This document shows positions 42,355 through 54,179 of a DNA stretch of 64,000 nucleotides, in pieces. Source of the DNA: Rattus norvegicus (taxonomy: Eukaryota; Chordata; Mammalia; Rodentia; Muridae). The notes under the pieces are model-generated. The model searched no databases. It was not told the origin of the DNA and saw only the letters and a list, made by a program, of their open reading frames with translations. Numbering within the stretch: the stretch's first letter is position 1; the number at the start of each line of letters is the position of its first letter. The DNA lies in the NCBI RefSeq assembly GCF_036323735.1, contig NC_086033.1:1819326-1883325 (forward strand), in the 5' to 3' direction. A program made the translations under genes and the position numbers.

Positions 42355-42600
42355 GCCAACCCTACGTGATGGAGTTAGGAAGAGGGGCCTTCATGATGTG
42401 ACCTGATCGTAAGGGTACAGCTCTCATGAATGGCATGAGTTCCTTTATGTGAAGACATAGGAAGAATGCGCCGTCTATGGACCAAAGGAGACACCTCTAT
42501 CAATTCTGGACTTCTCAGCCCCCAAACCTATGAGAAATAGATTTCTGTTGTTCATAAGCTACCTATCCTGTGATATCTTGCTATAGAAGACTGATGGGTT
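42355..42600 (+). mobile_element. MST/MLT1-type ERVL-MaLR LTR fragment
   Basis: The blocks 'ggaagaggggccttcatgat', 'gggtacagctctcatgaatg', 'ttctggacttctcagccccc', 'gagaaatagatttctgttgt', 'cataagctacctatcctgtg' and 'gctatagaagactgatgggt' follow the MST/MLT1 consensus order to the 3' end. Confidence 0.72.
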
Positions 42601-42687
42601 AAGTCAAGATATAAATGAAATATGCATAGAAATACTAGAGACTATTTGTCTATATATACAAATAAATATCTGAAAACATTCTTCTTA

Positions 42688-42905
42688 AAGACTTATTTTT
42701 TGTAATTTATGCATAAGAATGTTTTGCTTACATGCATGTATGTGTACCACATGTGTGTCTGGTGCCCACAGAGATAAGAAGAAAGCAAAACCTCCTCTGG
42801 AATTGAAACTGTGATTCACCACTTGGATGTTGGAAAACAAATCTGGGTCCTCTAGTAGAGCATCCATTGTGCTTAACCACGGAGACATACCTCCAGCTCC
42901 AGCTC
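42688..42905 (-). mobile_element. B3-type SINE, minus strand
   Basis: The plus strand is the reverse complement of B3: 'gcatgtatgtgtaccacatg', 'gtctggtgcccacagagat', 'ctctggaattgaaactgtga', 'tctgggtcctctagtagagc' and 'gtgcttaaccacggagacat', with the tRNA-like head ending near 42,903. Confidence 0.8.
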
Positions 42906-43734
42906 CACAAATATATTCTTAAACAAGGAGTATATTGGCCCTTGTCATTATATATCAGAAAAACAATCCAGTGACCTACCCTGTCACCCCTCCGAAGTTT
43001 TCCCATTTTAAAGATGAATACGTCAAGCTCCACGTTAACCCAGAGACTAACTTGCAGTTGATAATTCAGCTCCACAGGTCTCTATGTCACATCCCTCCCC
43101 GAACTTGCTAGCTTTTCATACTCCCATACAGAGATTTCTCTATTGTGGTTTTTCTTACTAGAACATAGAGACACACAGCACTCCATATGTGTGATGTCTT
43201 ACAGACAAGGATTTTAAAAAGGAAGATGATAGTGGGAATCACCTTCTTAAACTTGACAAGATGGCCTAGAAGTCACTTCACTCTCACTTATAATCAATCT
43301 TAAAAATAAAATAAATTAATTAATTTAAAAAGCAAAATAGAAGTGACCATAAAAGAGCAGGCATACTCCACCTAGAGAAGAGACTAAAACCTTTATCCTG
43401 GTGCCCTGGCATCAGATATGGAGTATACATCCAACCACATTGTTGCTTCTTGTCGCCGCTGCTGACATTTCAATAAGTGGCTGGCTTTCTTCCAGCCTTC
43501 AAAGAGGACAGTGGGCCAGACAGCAGCAGGAAGGCCCTTGGTTGCTTGGACAGACATCTTTCCAGTGGTGTGAGAAAGATCCCCTGCTCCTCTGTGCGCC
43601 AACTCCTCACTAATTACCCACACCTGCATCCCTGGATGCAGAGCACCCGTTTTAACCCACACTCTCATCTCTTCTATTACTGCCATTAAGGTTGTCAAAA
43701 CCAGAAGTTTGGAAACCCTTCCCCGTGACCTTGG
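42906..43734. other. unrecognised non-coding sequence
   Basis: Several overlapping frames of 70-133 aa at 43,393-43,794 match no known family. No repeat named. Confidence 0.35.
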
Positions 43735-44115
43735 CATTTCTTTGCAGGCTGAATGTATTGGCATTTTTTTCCCTCTGACTGCATCTCTTCTCATTTGTCA
43801 TGATTATTGCTGAATTTTTCAACTGTCATTCCCAAACGTAAATCAATGGTTGTCTACTTCCCCTTTGTCATATCTGCACAGCAAACAGCCTTTCCCTTCT
43901 AAATGAAGCTTCCTCCCTTTCCATCCATTAAAAGGGGCCTGTCTGGAGGAGAAGTCAATCCTTTGTTAGGTCATTGCATTTATCACGCTTCCAATCAGTA
44001 CCTGACACACTTATTCAGCCAGGTCTTCAACCACACAATCATTGTTCATTGGGGTGGGGGGAGGGTTGCTGTAATTTATTTATGCATGGTGTTTGTGCTA
44101 TCCATCTTGGGCAGT
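43735..44115. promoter_or_regulatory. putative conserved non-coding element
   Basis: Non-repetitive. Contains 'gtcatgattattgctgaatt', 'gggtcattgcatttatcacg'-like words and 'cacaatcattgttcattgg' (SOX-like CATTGTT). A G-rich run (ggggtggggggaggg at 44,051-44,065) lies at its distal end. Motif-based inference. Confidence 0.35.
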
Positions 44116-45757
44116 TTAAAATTTTTTACCCCTGCATTTCTTTACCTTGGGACCCTCTATGAGCTGAGGGAATTGAGGTGCAGTATGGCAGTGTGGAAGG
44201 GCAGTGATGAGGCCATAGGGGAGCTAAAGAAAAGAACAGGGGACTTTGTGCTTGCAGGCACAGCTGGGAGTATGTTCTATAGACCCAGTAGGAGTAATAG
44301 AAGGTAAACTAAGAAAATGGATCCAGGTTATGGGGGTTAGTAATAGACAAAAAGGAAGATGTCATAGAATAAGATCCCATGATGCACTTCATAAGCACAA
44401 AGCCCCGTGGACATGATGGAATCCTCTTTATGAGAAGGTTGACACCATATAGCACTAACAGAAAACCTGGGAAAGGACATGCCCAGTGCCTAAGAACTCA
44501 TGCCTCCACAGGAGGTAGCTTAAGTCAAAACAAGCCAATACACCAACCCTAGAAATTTCCAGATAAACTCAAGACTGATGCTAGCACCATTTATGGGCCA
44601 AGTGGGCACCTAGACACTAGCCAAGCTGCGCTTGCACCTCTGCATGTTGAAGGTTCCTGCGCCAGCTGCAGATTTACCCTTTGTGCCTTCACCCCCTCTA
44701 AGGATCTGTTTTTCACTCAGTCCCCCTCACTGGTCACCGCTCTGCTTTCCCATTTGCAAGGAAAACACTGAAACAGAAGAAAGGCTAGCTTCCTCCTCTC
44801 CTACTTTTTGTTCTGTGGTTCAAGGAGAGGTAACTCAAAAGACAACAGGAGCTCACCTACCTTCTGCTGGTCCTTCTCTCTCCCAAAACTCCCATGGCAA
44901 AGACAAAGAAGAAAGATAATTCTATGCTCAGGACCTGAAGGAGATCTCTAAAGCAGATGGTGCCTTGAGGTAGTCACTGAGCACACTTAAAACACAGTTT
45001 TATACCATATATCATAATGATGGCAGATGAAGGCACATACCTCTGGGTCATTTCCTCACATAAGTGGTACAATATTCCTTGGGATGCACTTGTGTATAAA
45101 CTCAGAACTCCAGGGCCACTCTTATTTTTTTAACAGTTGTATGTCCAGAAACCTTCAGGCTGTGACTGGGCTTCCTTCCTAATTCCCCCATGCTTAAATG
45201 TCCTGAGAGCACTTCTGAGTGTAAATGTGTCAGGAGTTTTCTTAAGGTCCCCAGTAACAATTAGCACTCAGAGAACCAGTGGGCTCATCCACAAGATACA
45301 ATATCAGGAACCCAGACTCATATCCAAGAAAGAGTATAAAAACACTGGGAAAGACCTTATCACAGCCTTCTTTGCTGTAAACATTCTGACGGAACATCCT
45401 TCCACCCACCACATCAACACTACATACAATGTATAAAACTATGTATAATGGACAGATCCAGAGAACCAGGTGATCCATTCTGACAGATGCATAACCAGAG
45501 CAGAATTATTGGTTCATCTATTTAATGTCTTTAGAGCATCGTATAGGAGCAGGCTTTGCTGTCTGAACCATCTATAACTGCCATTACTGTCAGGGCACCT
45601 GCTCTTAGCAAAGACTACATCTTATTTCTATTTTATGGTATGACTACACTGTTACCAGAAGTCTACCTAGAATATGTGCTTGCTCTCAAAGTCCCCATGC
45701 AAGCATGGGTGTAGGTGTTCCAGGGAAGGCTTAAGCTATCTCCCCATTAGTAATGTA
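44116..45757. other. unrecognised non-coding sequence
   Basis: No nameable gene or repeat. The frame at 43,903-44,307 (134 aa) extends in from the previous block and has no family resemblance. Confidence 0.35.
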
Positions 45758-46020
45758 TCAGAGCCAATTTCCATGGTTCAACTTGGACTGACAGGTTGAG
45801 GGATGAAGAGTCTGGCAAATCTCACCAGCCAATCTCCTCCGGCATCCTCCTGGGACATCCCAATATCCTTTCAGCCTGACCATTTGCTTGAAAGTGATGC
45901 TGCAGGATGGTGACAGCTCAGATAAGGTTCCTGTCCACGACTTCCTTAAATTCAGACCCACTGTCAGAAATGATAGCATCTGGCAGGCCATGTGCCGAAA
46001 GTACCTGTGATTATTTCAGA
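45758..46020 (-). pseudogene. decayed retroelement integrase core
   Basis: One minus-strand frame reads SAHGLPDAIISDSGSEF, then after an in-frame stop HHFQANGQAERILG, and then another stop. This is the spacing and motif pair of the retroviral/Ty3-Gypsy integrase core: G-L-P-x4-SD-x-G-x-x-F with the second catalytic Asp, and H-x2-Q-x-N-G-Q-A-E-R with the catalytic Glu. The HPQxNGQAER form is more Gypsy-like than gammaretroviral. Two stops make it non-functional. Just upstream in sense (46,100-46,200) a frame has HRMTGICKTC, which could be a zinc-finger relic. The source (ERV, Gypsy, or an integrase-derived host gene copy) is unresolved. Confidence 0.6.
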
Positions 46021-46892
46021 AAGGCAAAACTAGAGTGTCTGAGAGCACCTTGAATTGTTTTCAAAAAGAATCTCTGTCTGGAGAGTTGAGTGTAATTCAA
46101 ACTGGTCCTTGACAAGAGTTTTGCTCAAGCAACATTGTAGTTTACACCACATGTTTTACATATCCCAGTCATGCGGTGGTTTTACTCATCCTTAACACTC
46201 TGCAACATTATAATCCATGCTAGACTCCCTAATGTCACCTTCAGTCAGTTGCTTAATGCATAAAATTTGCCGAACTCTTGCATGGAGAATGGCCAGGAAG
46301 AAGTGACTAGTATGGCTGAAAATAAATGACATTGTTTTAAAGGTTTGGTTTGGTTTGGTGGGTAAGATAATTTACTCCAGCTGGTGGCTAAGAATAGTTG
46401 AGTTCTTCCCCTAGTGTCTTTGTCTTAATCCTTTGATCACAGCCAAATGGAAGTAGGGTCCAAGACAAGTCATTTACACCATGTGGCTGGATCAGCAAGG
46501 CCCCATGATCACAAAGCATTCCATCAAAGTCAGAAATGAGGTCTGTGCCCAGAGAACACCACTGTTCAGTAGTCTTCCAGGCTCGCAAGCAAGTACACTG
46601 ATCCTGGGAACAAAGGGCATGATGTATGTGTGCATTAACATAATCAAGATTACAAATAAGAACTCCAAGAAACCTGCTGTTGGCAGAGGGGTAACAGTTG
46701 TTTAAAGAGACAGTTAGCAATTCCTCAGAGCTCACAATAATAACTAAGGTCAGTTTTGTGGACTGCTTTGCTGCTAAACTAAGCAGATTGCATGTGTCTA
46801 TCACTAAAATCTCAATTGTTTTGTGGCCCAACAAGCTACAGTATTACAGTATTGTGAATAGCAAGGAAGGCAAAATAAGTTGTTGTTGCTCT
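46021..46892 (-). other. possible extension of the integrase-bearing retroelement
   Basis: A 148-codon minus-strand frame (46,388-46,834) contains LAAKQSTKLTL followed by IIVSSEELLTVSLNN. This faintly resembles the connection/RNase H region of retroviral pol, and it is in the correct position and orientation upstream of the integrase. The similarity is weak and the frame could be chance. Confidence 0.25.
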
Positions 46893-46949
46893 GTGTGTGT
46901 GTGTGTGTCTGTGTGTGTGTGTGTGTGTCTGTGTGTGTGTCTGTGTGTT
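46893..46949. repeat. (GT)n microsatellite, with GTCT interruptions
   Basis: GT units interrupted by CT at intervals. Confidence 0.92.
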
Positions 46950-47029
46950 TATATGCATGAAGAGGACAAGGGAAAACCTTGATATTATTCCTCAACTGCT
47001 GTCCATTGGGTTTTTTATTTATTTAAATA

Positions 47030-47225
47030 GATTTTTATTACCTGGGACTGACCAAATAGTCTATGTTGACTGGCCAATGAGGGACAGGTTTCTGCCTATC
47101 TCCTCCCCCCAGTACTGGAATTACAAGGACTTATCAAGTCCTTTCCTATATGGATGCTGAAGATTGCCCCCAGGTCCTCTTCTTTATAAGATGGGCACTT
47201 TACTGACAACAATATCCCAAGCCTC
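47030..47225 (-). mobile_element. B4-like SINE, minus strand, degenerate
   Basis: 'cccagtactggaattacaag', 'gatgctgaagattgccccca' and 'gatgggcactttactgacaa' follow the reverse complement of a B4-type SINE ending in the tRNA-like head. Confidence 0.5.
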
Positions 47226-48804
47226 TTGGGTTGATTCTAATAGGTGAGTGTTGATTCTCAAGTCAATAGACAAACACAGGCTATGACAGCTTACCTAGCA
47301 GAGCTATCTTGGTACACAGGCTCTCCCAGTAACAGAATCAAGGAGCTTGACAATGATGAAGAGGCTGATGTCATGATCTTCAGTGAGACACAAGCCTTTT
47401 TCTCTGTCATGGTCTGACTAAGGCACTGGCACATTAGCAGATGTACTTCTTTAGGAGGAAGGAGATGTGCTGGCTTCTCATTTCCTGTGTTTTCCATTTT
47501 GTTCAGACTCTTGCCTTACAACAACTGAGATTCTCAGGAGCATTTAGGCAAGTCCCTGTCTCATAGGATGATCAGCCAATCTATCATTTTCGTCACTGTA
47601 GAGAAAATTCAGCTGATAAACTAGAAGCCTGGGTCTCTGTGAAATTCTGAGTATCCCTACAGCAATGAAAATCCCAAATGGAAAGTGTTTGACATGAAAC
47701 ACCCCTTAATTATAGATGACAGTTTAGTCACACAAGCACTTACTTCTATGTTTAGGCAAGGTCAAATTTGGCAGTGACCAGCCTGTCTTTTTTCCTTTAT
47801 TGGAATGCCCATGGAGTCTGACATTGGACACTGTGGACAGCAGAAGCCACAATGTCAATTGAAGGCCTCACTCACATTTGTGGGCCCATGCAACTGATTG
47901 CAACCTGGAGAGAAAATCAGGTTCTTCTACTTGTGTTTTACACAGAGCAGAAAGTGGCTGACCACTGACTAGATGTCAATGGAATGGTATTGCTGATCCC
48001 TTTCTGATCCTAGAAAATGCCTAGTTGGCAAAACCTGGTAACATGTCCTATTGATACAGATGCTTCGGGTTCTGATAGTTTATCTCTTAAGAATGCTCTA
48101 ATAATTTTGGAGGCCTTTCTCTTTTCTAAAATTATTTTCCTTTCTACAAAGGTAGCTTACAGAATCAAGCAACACTGACTCGCTGGACGTTCAATTCCAA
48201 AATCATAGGTCAGGTATGTAGTGGTGATGGCTATCTCAGAAACACTGGCAGAGTACCTTACAGAGATGATGCCTTAGGAAGGGCCTTGAGCAATCATTAA
48301 TACGTTACAGCTTACATTACCATCAAGAGCCATAACCAGTGAAACCAGTAACATCCCCATCTTTACCATCTAACATCAGCATCACTGTAGAAATTTCCTG
48401 AGTCACACATCTAGAAGCAGGTCCATTAGGCCATAGACTGCATATACTATAGTTAATACTTCCAGATTTCTCTAAAAAGCTACACCATTCTGCATTCAAC
48501 AGCAGTATACAAGGTTTCTAGTTTCCTTTCAAGTTCAAATACAACATCGGTAATTTCACAAAGTTGCATTTAATGAACCTTAAACTACAATAGCCTGCCC
48601 TTACTCCATATTTAACTTTATTGGTAGAATTCATCTGCAGCAAGTAATGACTGCAGTAAGTATTTTACAACATCCTGGTCTTAAGCAAAGAGATTGGAAG
48701 AACTATCATATGTTTAGGCTGTATAAACTATTCAAAGCATAATATTCATTTATTCTCAATAAACTCTCATGATATTCTTCAGAATAGAAATCACTCATCC
48801 ACAA
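47226..48804. other. unrecognised non-coding sequence
   Basis: No nameable repeat or gene. It could hold further decayed retroelement sequence related to the integrase relic, but I could not confirm any motif. Confidence 0.35.
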
Positions 48805-49005
48805 CTAGAGAGATGGCTGGCAGTTCAGAGTTGATTTTCCAGAGACTCAGAATTGACCCAGCACCCACATGACGACTCACAACCAACTGTAACTCCAATC
48901 CCAAAGAATCGAATGCCCTCTCCTGGCCTCTATGGGCACTGCATGCATGTGATGCACAGACCTTGTGTACAGGAAAAACATCAACACATTTAAATTAAAA
49001 AGGAA
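48805..49005 (+). mobile_element. B3-type SINE
   Basis: tRNA-like head 'aactagagagatggctggca', then 'cagcacccacatgacgactc', 'acaaccaactgtaactccaa', 'aatgccctctcctggcctct' and 'gggcactgcatgcatgtgat', with an A-rich tail. Matches B3 order. Confidence 0.8.
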
Positions 49006-49624
49006 AAAGAAAATCTCTCAGCATAAGATTCAGAGGAAGCAGAGTCATTGACAGTCTTCAAGATGCTGAGTCTTCATGCTGTGCATAAAACACAAGATTT
49101 GCTGAGGTCCTATGGTAAACACTACAGTCAATCGCCCAGTAGTATCTGAGAGTGACTGTACCATACCTACTCTGATCAGCCTGTTTGTAAGCAGACTTCC
49201 AACTATGTCACAATGTAAAGAAAGCCTCTATGAAGGTCTCAACAAGCTCTTAACAACAGCATTTGGCTTCCTTCCCTGCTGAGAGTGGGGGTAGGGTATT
49301 AGTGGTGATAACCCCTGGTCATCCTATATCTTTGTAACAGGATTCCAAAAGTAATAAAGCTAAAGCCTAGACAAATCTAGGTCCTTGGTACTTACACTGT
49401 CCATTTTCCCTGAAGCTAGACGATTGTGTAAACAAGGAGTCTTGGGTGGTAAAATGTGGTAGCCACTTTCTGTGAATACCTAACGTGATCCTTCTGCTCT
49501 GCAAATGATCAGATTGCAGTCTTAGGGAAATTACTTAGCTTCTCTAAGACTTCAGATACAAATCCACAATGATGTTGACATAAAGGAGACAACAGGTACC
49601 CAAGGAGAGGACTGTGTTCATGAG
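49006..49624. other. unrecognised non-coding sequence
   Basis: Nothing recognisable. Confidence 0.4.
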
Positions 49625-49790
49625 TTGGCTCATTGCTGTGTGACCAAATACCCGACAAGAAGCAAAAAGAAAAGTTTGTTTTGATTTATGGTTTGTGAAT
49701 ATGGCCCACCATGGCACAGAAAACTCAGAGAGGCCAGCAAGGGTATGGGGTCACTCACTCATGTTGTAGAGGATGGAGAATAATAGTAAA
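49625..49790 (-). mobile_element. possible rodent LTR-like fragment, minus strand
   Basis: 'tgctgtgtgaccaaataccc', 'gacaagaagcaaaaagaaaa', 'ttatggtttgtgaatatggc' and 'ccaccatggcacagaaaact' resemble the reverse complement of the 3' end of a rodent LTR-type repeat. Family uncertain. Confidence 0.35.
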
Positions 49791-50330
49791 GAAATGAAAA
49801 CTGGTGATCTATTCAAAATATTTCTCTATTTTCTATTTATATTCACTCTGGGTCCCCATCCATGCACATCAAGATAGGTATTCTTCATGGTATATATTTG
49901 CAGAGTCAACCCTGCCCCTCCTACCCCCCACCATATGTCTATGGGGTTTGAATCTCCTCGATTTGAGAAGACAAGTTGTCACAAGTACTGTGTACTAGGT
50001 ATACAGGTCTCACAGGTATGACTTCTATGCACACATGTGAAAAAACATCTCTAAAACAAGGATTCCATTGGATTATGTATAAAACGTGTTTAGGCATCTG
50101 CACACACCACACATAAGAATGTGTACACTCATGCACCTTCATACCTGCACAGATCCATGGCCCCAAGAGACTTTGATGCAACTCTTCTTCCTTAGTTATA
50201 TATCACCTTGTTCTGTGTTATGACACTGTCCTGCTACATGGCCACCAGGAACCTGTCCTGTCATACATGATAGTGGAGGTAAAACAACTCAACCTGATTC
50301 TGAAAACAACTCTTGCTTGCAACACAGGAT
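49791..50330. other. unrecognised non-coding sequence
   Basis: Nothing recognisable. Confidence 0.4.
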
Positions 50331-50336
50331 TTTCTT

Positions 50337-50625
50337 TGGTTGTTTGTTTGTTTGTTTGTTTGTTTTGTTTTGTTTCTTATATTTATGGATATTTTATATA
50401 TTTACATTTCAAATGTTATCCCCTTTCCAGGTTTCTCCTTCTCCCATCTCCCCTTCCCCTGCTTCTATGAAGATAGTCCCCCTCCTACCCACCCACTCCC
50501 ACATCATCGCCCTGAAATTCCCCTATACCAGGGAAAGAAGCCTTCCCAGGATCCTATTGATCCCAGACAATGCCATCCTCTGCTACATATGTGACTGGAG
50601 CCATGGGTCCCTCCATGTGGATTTT
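50337..50625 (-). mobile_element. LINE-1 3' UTR fragment, minus strand
   Basis: A (TTTG)n-T-rich run (50,337-50,376, the complement of the tail) is followed by 'tatttacatttcaaatgtta', 'tcccctttccaggtttctcc' and 'gccatcctctgctacatatg'. These match the 3' UTR of the older L1 at 16.7-16.95 kb. The fragment is strongly 5'-truncated (about 250 bp), as is usual for L1 insertions. Confidence 0.85.
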
Positions 50626-51009
50626 CAAAGGTGAGAATACTTGTGCCCTTCAGAAATAATCAAAACTGATGATTCTAAAATCCATTCTGAGCAATATGAT
50701 CCTCTCTTCAAAGAAAATGTCAGCTAGACAATCTAGGACTGACTCAGCCAATGATGCTTCTGTGACAGGGAGAGGGGCATTCAGAGCCTGGTGCTGGTCC
50801 CCTCCCCAAGGCGACCGGAAAGTTCTGCCAGGGAATGATGGAGCTTCAGAAAATATTCTTCATTTAACCTATGGGGAAAGTGGGACCTGTGCAGTACGAT
50901 GAATCACTCTGTGCTACACAAGTGGTTTGTGTCAGGGCAGGACCTAAAACTTAGATATACTGGCTGGAAAGCCACCTCTCTTCCCCCGCTAGCTGCCAAA
51001 GTATAGCCA
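50626..51009. other. unrecognised non-coding sequence
   Basis: Nothing nameable. Confidence 0.4.
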
Positions 51010-51360
51010 TCTAAATATCAGCATTTATATTAAGCATTAAATCCATTTTACTAAACAGTAAGTACCCTCGCTGTCTATGATGCTCCAAGCTTTAGATGTC
51101 AACTAATTTGACTTACTCTCCCTTTCATTGCCCTTATATCTTGCTTAATAAGACATTTTATTCAGATACTGCTGAGGTAATAAAGGAAGAAGCGTGGTTG
51201 CAAAATGTACTGCCATTTTTATTTTGAGCTTCACTGGAGTAAGGGGTTATTTTCTTGTGAAAAGGATGAAATGCGGCTGCCGGCCTTTTAAATTGTATCA
51301 CGCAACCCTGCTTTTGCCCAAGCAATAGATTTCCAGATAACTGCAGCAATCTTCGTGAAG
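51010..51360. promoter_or_regulatory. putative conserved non-coding (enhancer-like) element
   Basis: Unique AT-rich block with retained CpGs near its end ('aatgcggctgccggcctttt', 'atcttcgtgaagtg') and dense homeodomain-like words ('gtcaactaatttgacttact', 'ttgcttaataagacatttta'). It stops abruptly at the following (GA)n. Confidence 0.45.
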
Positions 51361-51374
51361 TGTAAAAAAACAAA

Positions 51375-51378
<4 letters not shown>

Positions 51379-51422
<44 letters not shown>
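51379..51422. repeat. (GA)n microsatellite
   Basis: About 22 perfect GA units directly abutting the putative conserved block. Confidence 0.95.
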
Positions 51423-51427
<5 letters not shown>

Positions 51428-51654
51428 GCAAAATGAAAATAGCCATTGCAACCCCACTTAACTGCAAAACATCAACAAGAAGGGTTATTTACAACCAACT
51501 CCCCAAGCATGAATCTACTGACACCTTCAACCCTGAAAGTTAACAGGCCACATTTCTGGCTCTGTATCCAACAATAAAAACCTCTGGCACTCCCTATAAT
51601 AGATTGTTGTTGTTGTTTTATTTTTTAAAATGATAAAGGTGATATTAATCTAAC
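51423..51654. other. unrecognised AT-rich sequence
   Basis: No gene seen. 51,605-51,620 is a TTG run. Confidence 0.4.
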
Positions 51655-51815
51655 ATTTTAATTTTTAAATATTTATGTGTGGGTTCACATATGCACGCAT
51701 ATGTAAGTGAATTAGACAATTCTCTCCTTTTATTAGTGGGGTCCTGGGGATCAAACTGAGGTCTTGGAGCCTGAGGGCAAGTGTCTTTACTCAGTGAGCT
51801 ATCTTGTCAGCCCTT
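51655..51815 (-). mobile_element. B3-type SINE, minus strand
   Basis: 'gtggggtcctggggatcaaa', 'ctgaggtcttggagcctgag', 'ggcaagtgtctttactcagt' and 'gagctatcttgtcagccc' are the reverse complement of a B3/B2 tRNA-like head. Confidence 0.75.
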
Positions 51816-52601
51816 AAGCTAACATTTGTTCAGTTGCCATCACAGGCTTAACAGGCATTTTCACACCAGGCCTATGAAGAAGGGAATCCTATTCAAGCCA
51901 TTCCAAAGATGTTGATACTGAGGTACAGAAAAGGTAAGTAAAATTGTCCAAGGTTAGCATATGGTGAGGTCAGGATGTGTGAGTCCGCCTTACATTGTGG
52001 GAAGCTTGCCTTCTTCCCTTCCCTTAATACTTGGGTATTGGGCACAAGGCTCACAGACACATGGGGGAACTAGACTCTAGAACAAGAGTAGGCATGTCCC
52101 AAAATGTATGAAATAAACGTGAAGAAAATGGGAAGAGAGAAGAGAGGGAGAAGAGAGGAGAGTTCTGATAGGCCTCCCCAGGCAAATTTTATGCTTGGCA
52201 TCTGAACCAAAGTCAATAGATGGAGTATATAGGGAAACACATTTGGTTTTTTGTAAGAACAAACTTCCTACCTGCCTGGAGTAAGTTGGTTAGGGCTGCT
52301 CTGGGAAATGGAGTGAGTCCATGGAGCTGGGAAGAGGAAAGAAATGCCAAGCTCCCTCCATCCCAACTCTGAGCATCTTTTGTTCTAACATGGAAACCCC
52401 AACCGTGCCCCTGAAGATGCACTGGAGACTAGCAATGTGGTTGTCCTGATTTTGGACAGGTTGGAACTAAGGGACAACATGGAACACCAGGGGAGGAAAG
52501 AGGCACAAGCACACCTTGATCTGCCAAAATGGAGAGGACATGGCAGGGGCTCCCTAGGTATCAGCTACCATTGGAAAAGGCTGGAAACTCCCAGGAGAAA
52601 A

Positions 52602-52603
<2 letters not shown>
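51816..52603. other. unrecognised non-coding sequence
   Basis: 52,120-52,165 is purine-rich (gaagagagaagagagggaga). Nothing else recognised. Confidence 0.4.

Positions 52604-52641
<38 letters not shown>
52604..52641. repeat. (CA)n microsatellite
   Basis: About 19 perfect CA units. Confidence 0.95.
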
Positions 52642-52643
<2 letters not shown>

Positions 52644-53394
52644 GAAGGCTAACAGCCTATCCAGCAGAAGAGCCACAGGCCCAGGAAGCTGGAGTAACAG
52701 TGGCATCCTACTGTCATCCACAAGCATGCTGTGCATGCAGAATTGAAGAATAGGGGTCTAACCTCAAGCTGTCACTGATTCCCCTAAATATCCAGATGAG
52801 GAACCCACTGATCAATGCCTGTTAAGAATAGGTTACACCACATACAAGAAAACAGGAGGAGCAGGTCAGGTGGCACCTCCCTCCCATCAAGCCCCAAAGA
52901 GTCTTGGAATCAAGATTCCCTACCTTCTGCAAATGGCTATGATGACACAGGATGTAAGACAATGGGGTGGAACACTATACTAGAAATGCCAGACAGTGTG
53001 TGAATTGGAGTGATGACGTCAGAGCACTAGTCCAATGGCCCTGCCCTTTGTCTGTTCTTCCTTCCACCTGGACCTGCCTGAACTCAGAGAAGACATCCTG
53101 TGGCCTTCGCTCATCCTAGACAACCTAACCTATTCACTGTCACTGTAGCCCAGCTCTAGCAGGATCCCTCTGGATGTCTTAGACTTGCAACAATAATGAA
53201 GAAAACATCAGAACTGACTTGGCATTTGTGTTCTATAGGCCTGATCACACACTACCCACTGGTTAGAGGCAGGGAGTCTGGTGCCAGAGTGCCCAGTTTT
53301 GCGCCTTCCATCAACTGTTCACCTAACTGTGAACCTTCCTCAGTAATTCTAAAGCTTCTGTCTGTTCACTCATTTGTGCGATGGCAGTGCGTTT
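52642..53394. other. unrecognised non-coding sequence
   Basis: Nothing nameable. Confidence 0.4.
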
Positions 53395-53705
53395 GTGCCT
53401 GTGTGAATTTATGTGTGTGCATGTGTTTGTGGCTACACATGTGTGCACGTCAATGTCACCTCTTCCTCAGTCCCTCTCCACCTTATTTTTGGGGGATTGG
53501 AAAGCAGAGTCTCTTATTGAATCTGAAGCTCACCAGTGTGGCTGGACCGGGCTGCCTGGTGAACTCTTGGCATCCACTCATCTCCACTCCCAACCTACAG
53601 AACACATATCTCCCCATGCTTGACTTTAATATGGGTGCTGGGGATTCAAGGTCAGACCCTTAGACTTGTACTGCAAGTGGTTTACTGACTGAGCCATCTC
53701 CCCTT
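53395..53705 (-). mobile_element. B4-type SINE, minus strand
   Basis: 'gcagagtctcttattgaatc', 'tgaagctcaccagtgtggct', 'ggcatccactcatctccact', 'atgggtgctggggattcaag' and 'gcaagtggtttactgactga' followed by 'gccatctcccc' is the reverse-complement order of a B4 SINE. A GT-rich tail complement lies at 53,395-53,450. Confidence 0.75.
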
Positions 53706-54179
53706 CTGCACAATGGTGACAAACAGGAACTACAAAGGGTGTGTCAGGAGAATGAAAAGAGTTAATGCACAAAGAAACATCCAGAAAACTGTCTGTCACA
53801 TGGTAAGTGCTTAAAGGGGTTGGCTCCCACTGCCAGCCACTTCTTTCCCTTTGCAGCAATATTCTGGTTTCTTCTGAACAAAATTCCTTCTCCAAACCTT
53901 TAAACAAAATCTAAATGGAGGCCATATGTAGTTCAAGAATTTGGATGACTCTCTGAATGCATTTTTGAGGTCAGATACACAGTATATTTTTGCTATGATA
54001 AGCCATCACATCCCAACCCCTCCTGGACTCCACCACTCTCAAACAACCATAGCAATTAAATCGTAAAGACATGATATGCGTTATGGAACAGGAACTCCAA
54101 GGCCTGATATAAAAATGTTCATTACCAGACAGGACCCTGCAAGATGACCAAATTAACCTCACTGCCAGGAGTATATTAA
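53706..54179. other. unrecognised non-coding sequence
   Basis: Nothing nameable. Confidence 0.4.

Noticed and set aside
43393..43794. 133-aa minus-strand frame as a host gene
   Set aside because: No family resemblance, overlaps other frames on the opposite strand, no splice or promoter context.
46388..46834. Definite retroviral RNase H
   Set aside because: The resemblance is only a short KLTL/VSSEELL-type stretch; kept as a low-confidence note rather than a call.
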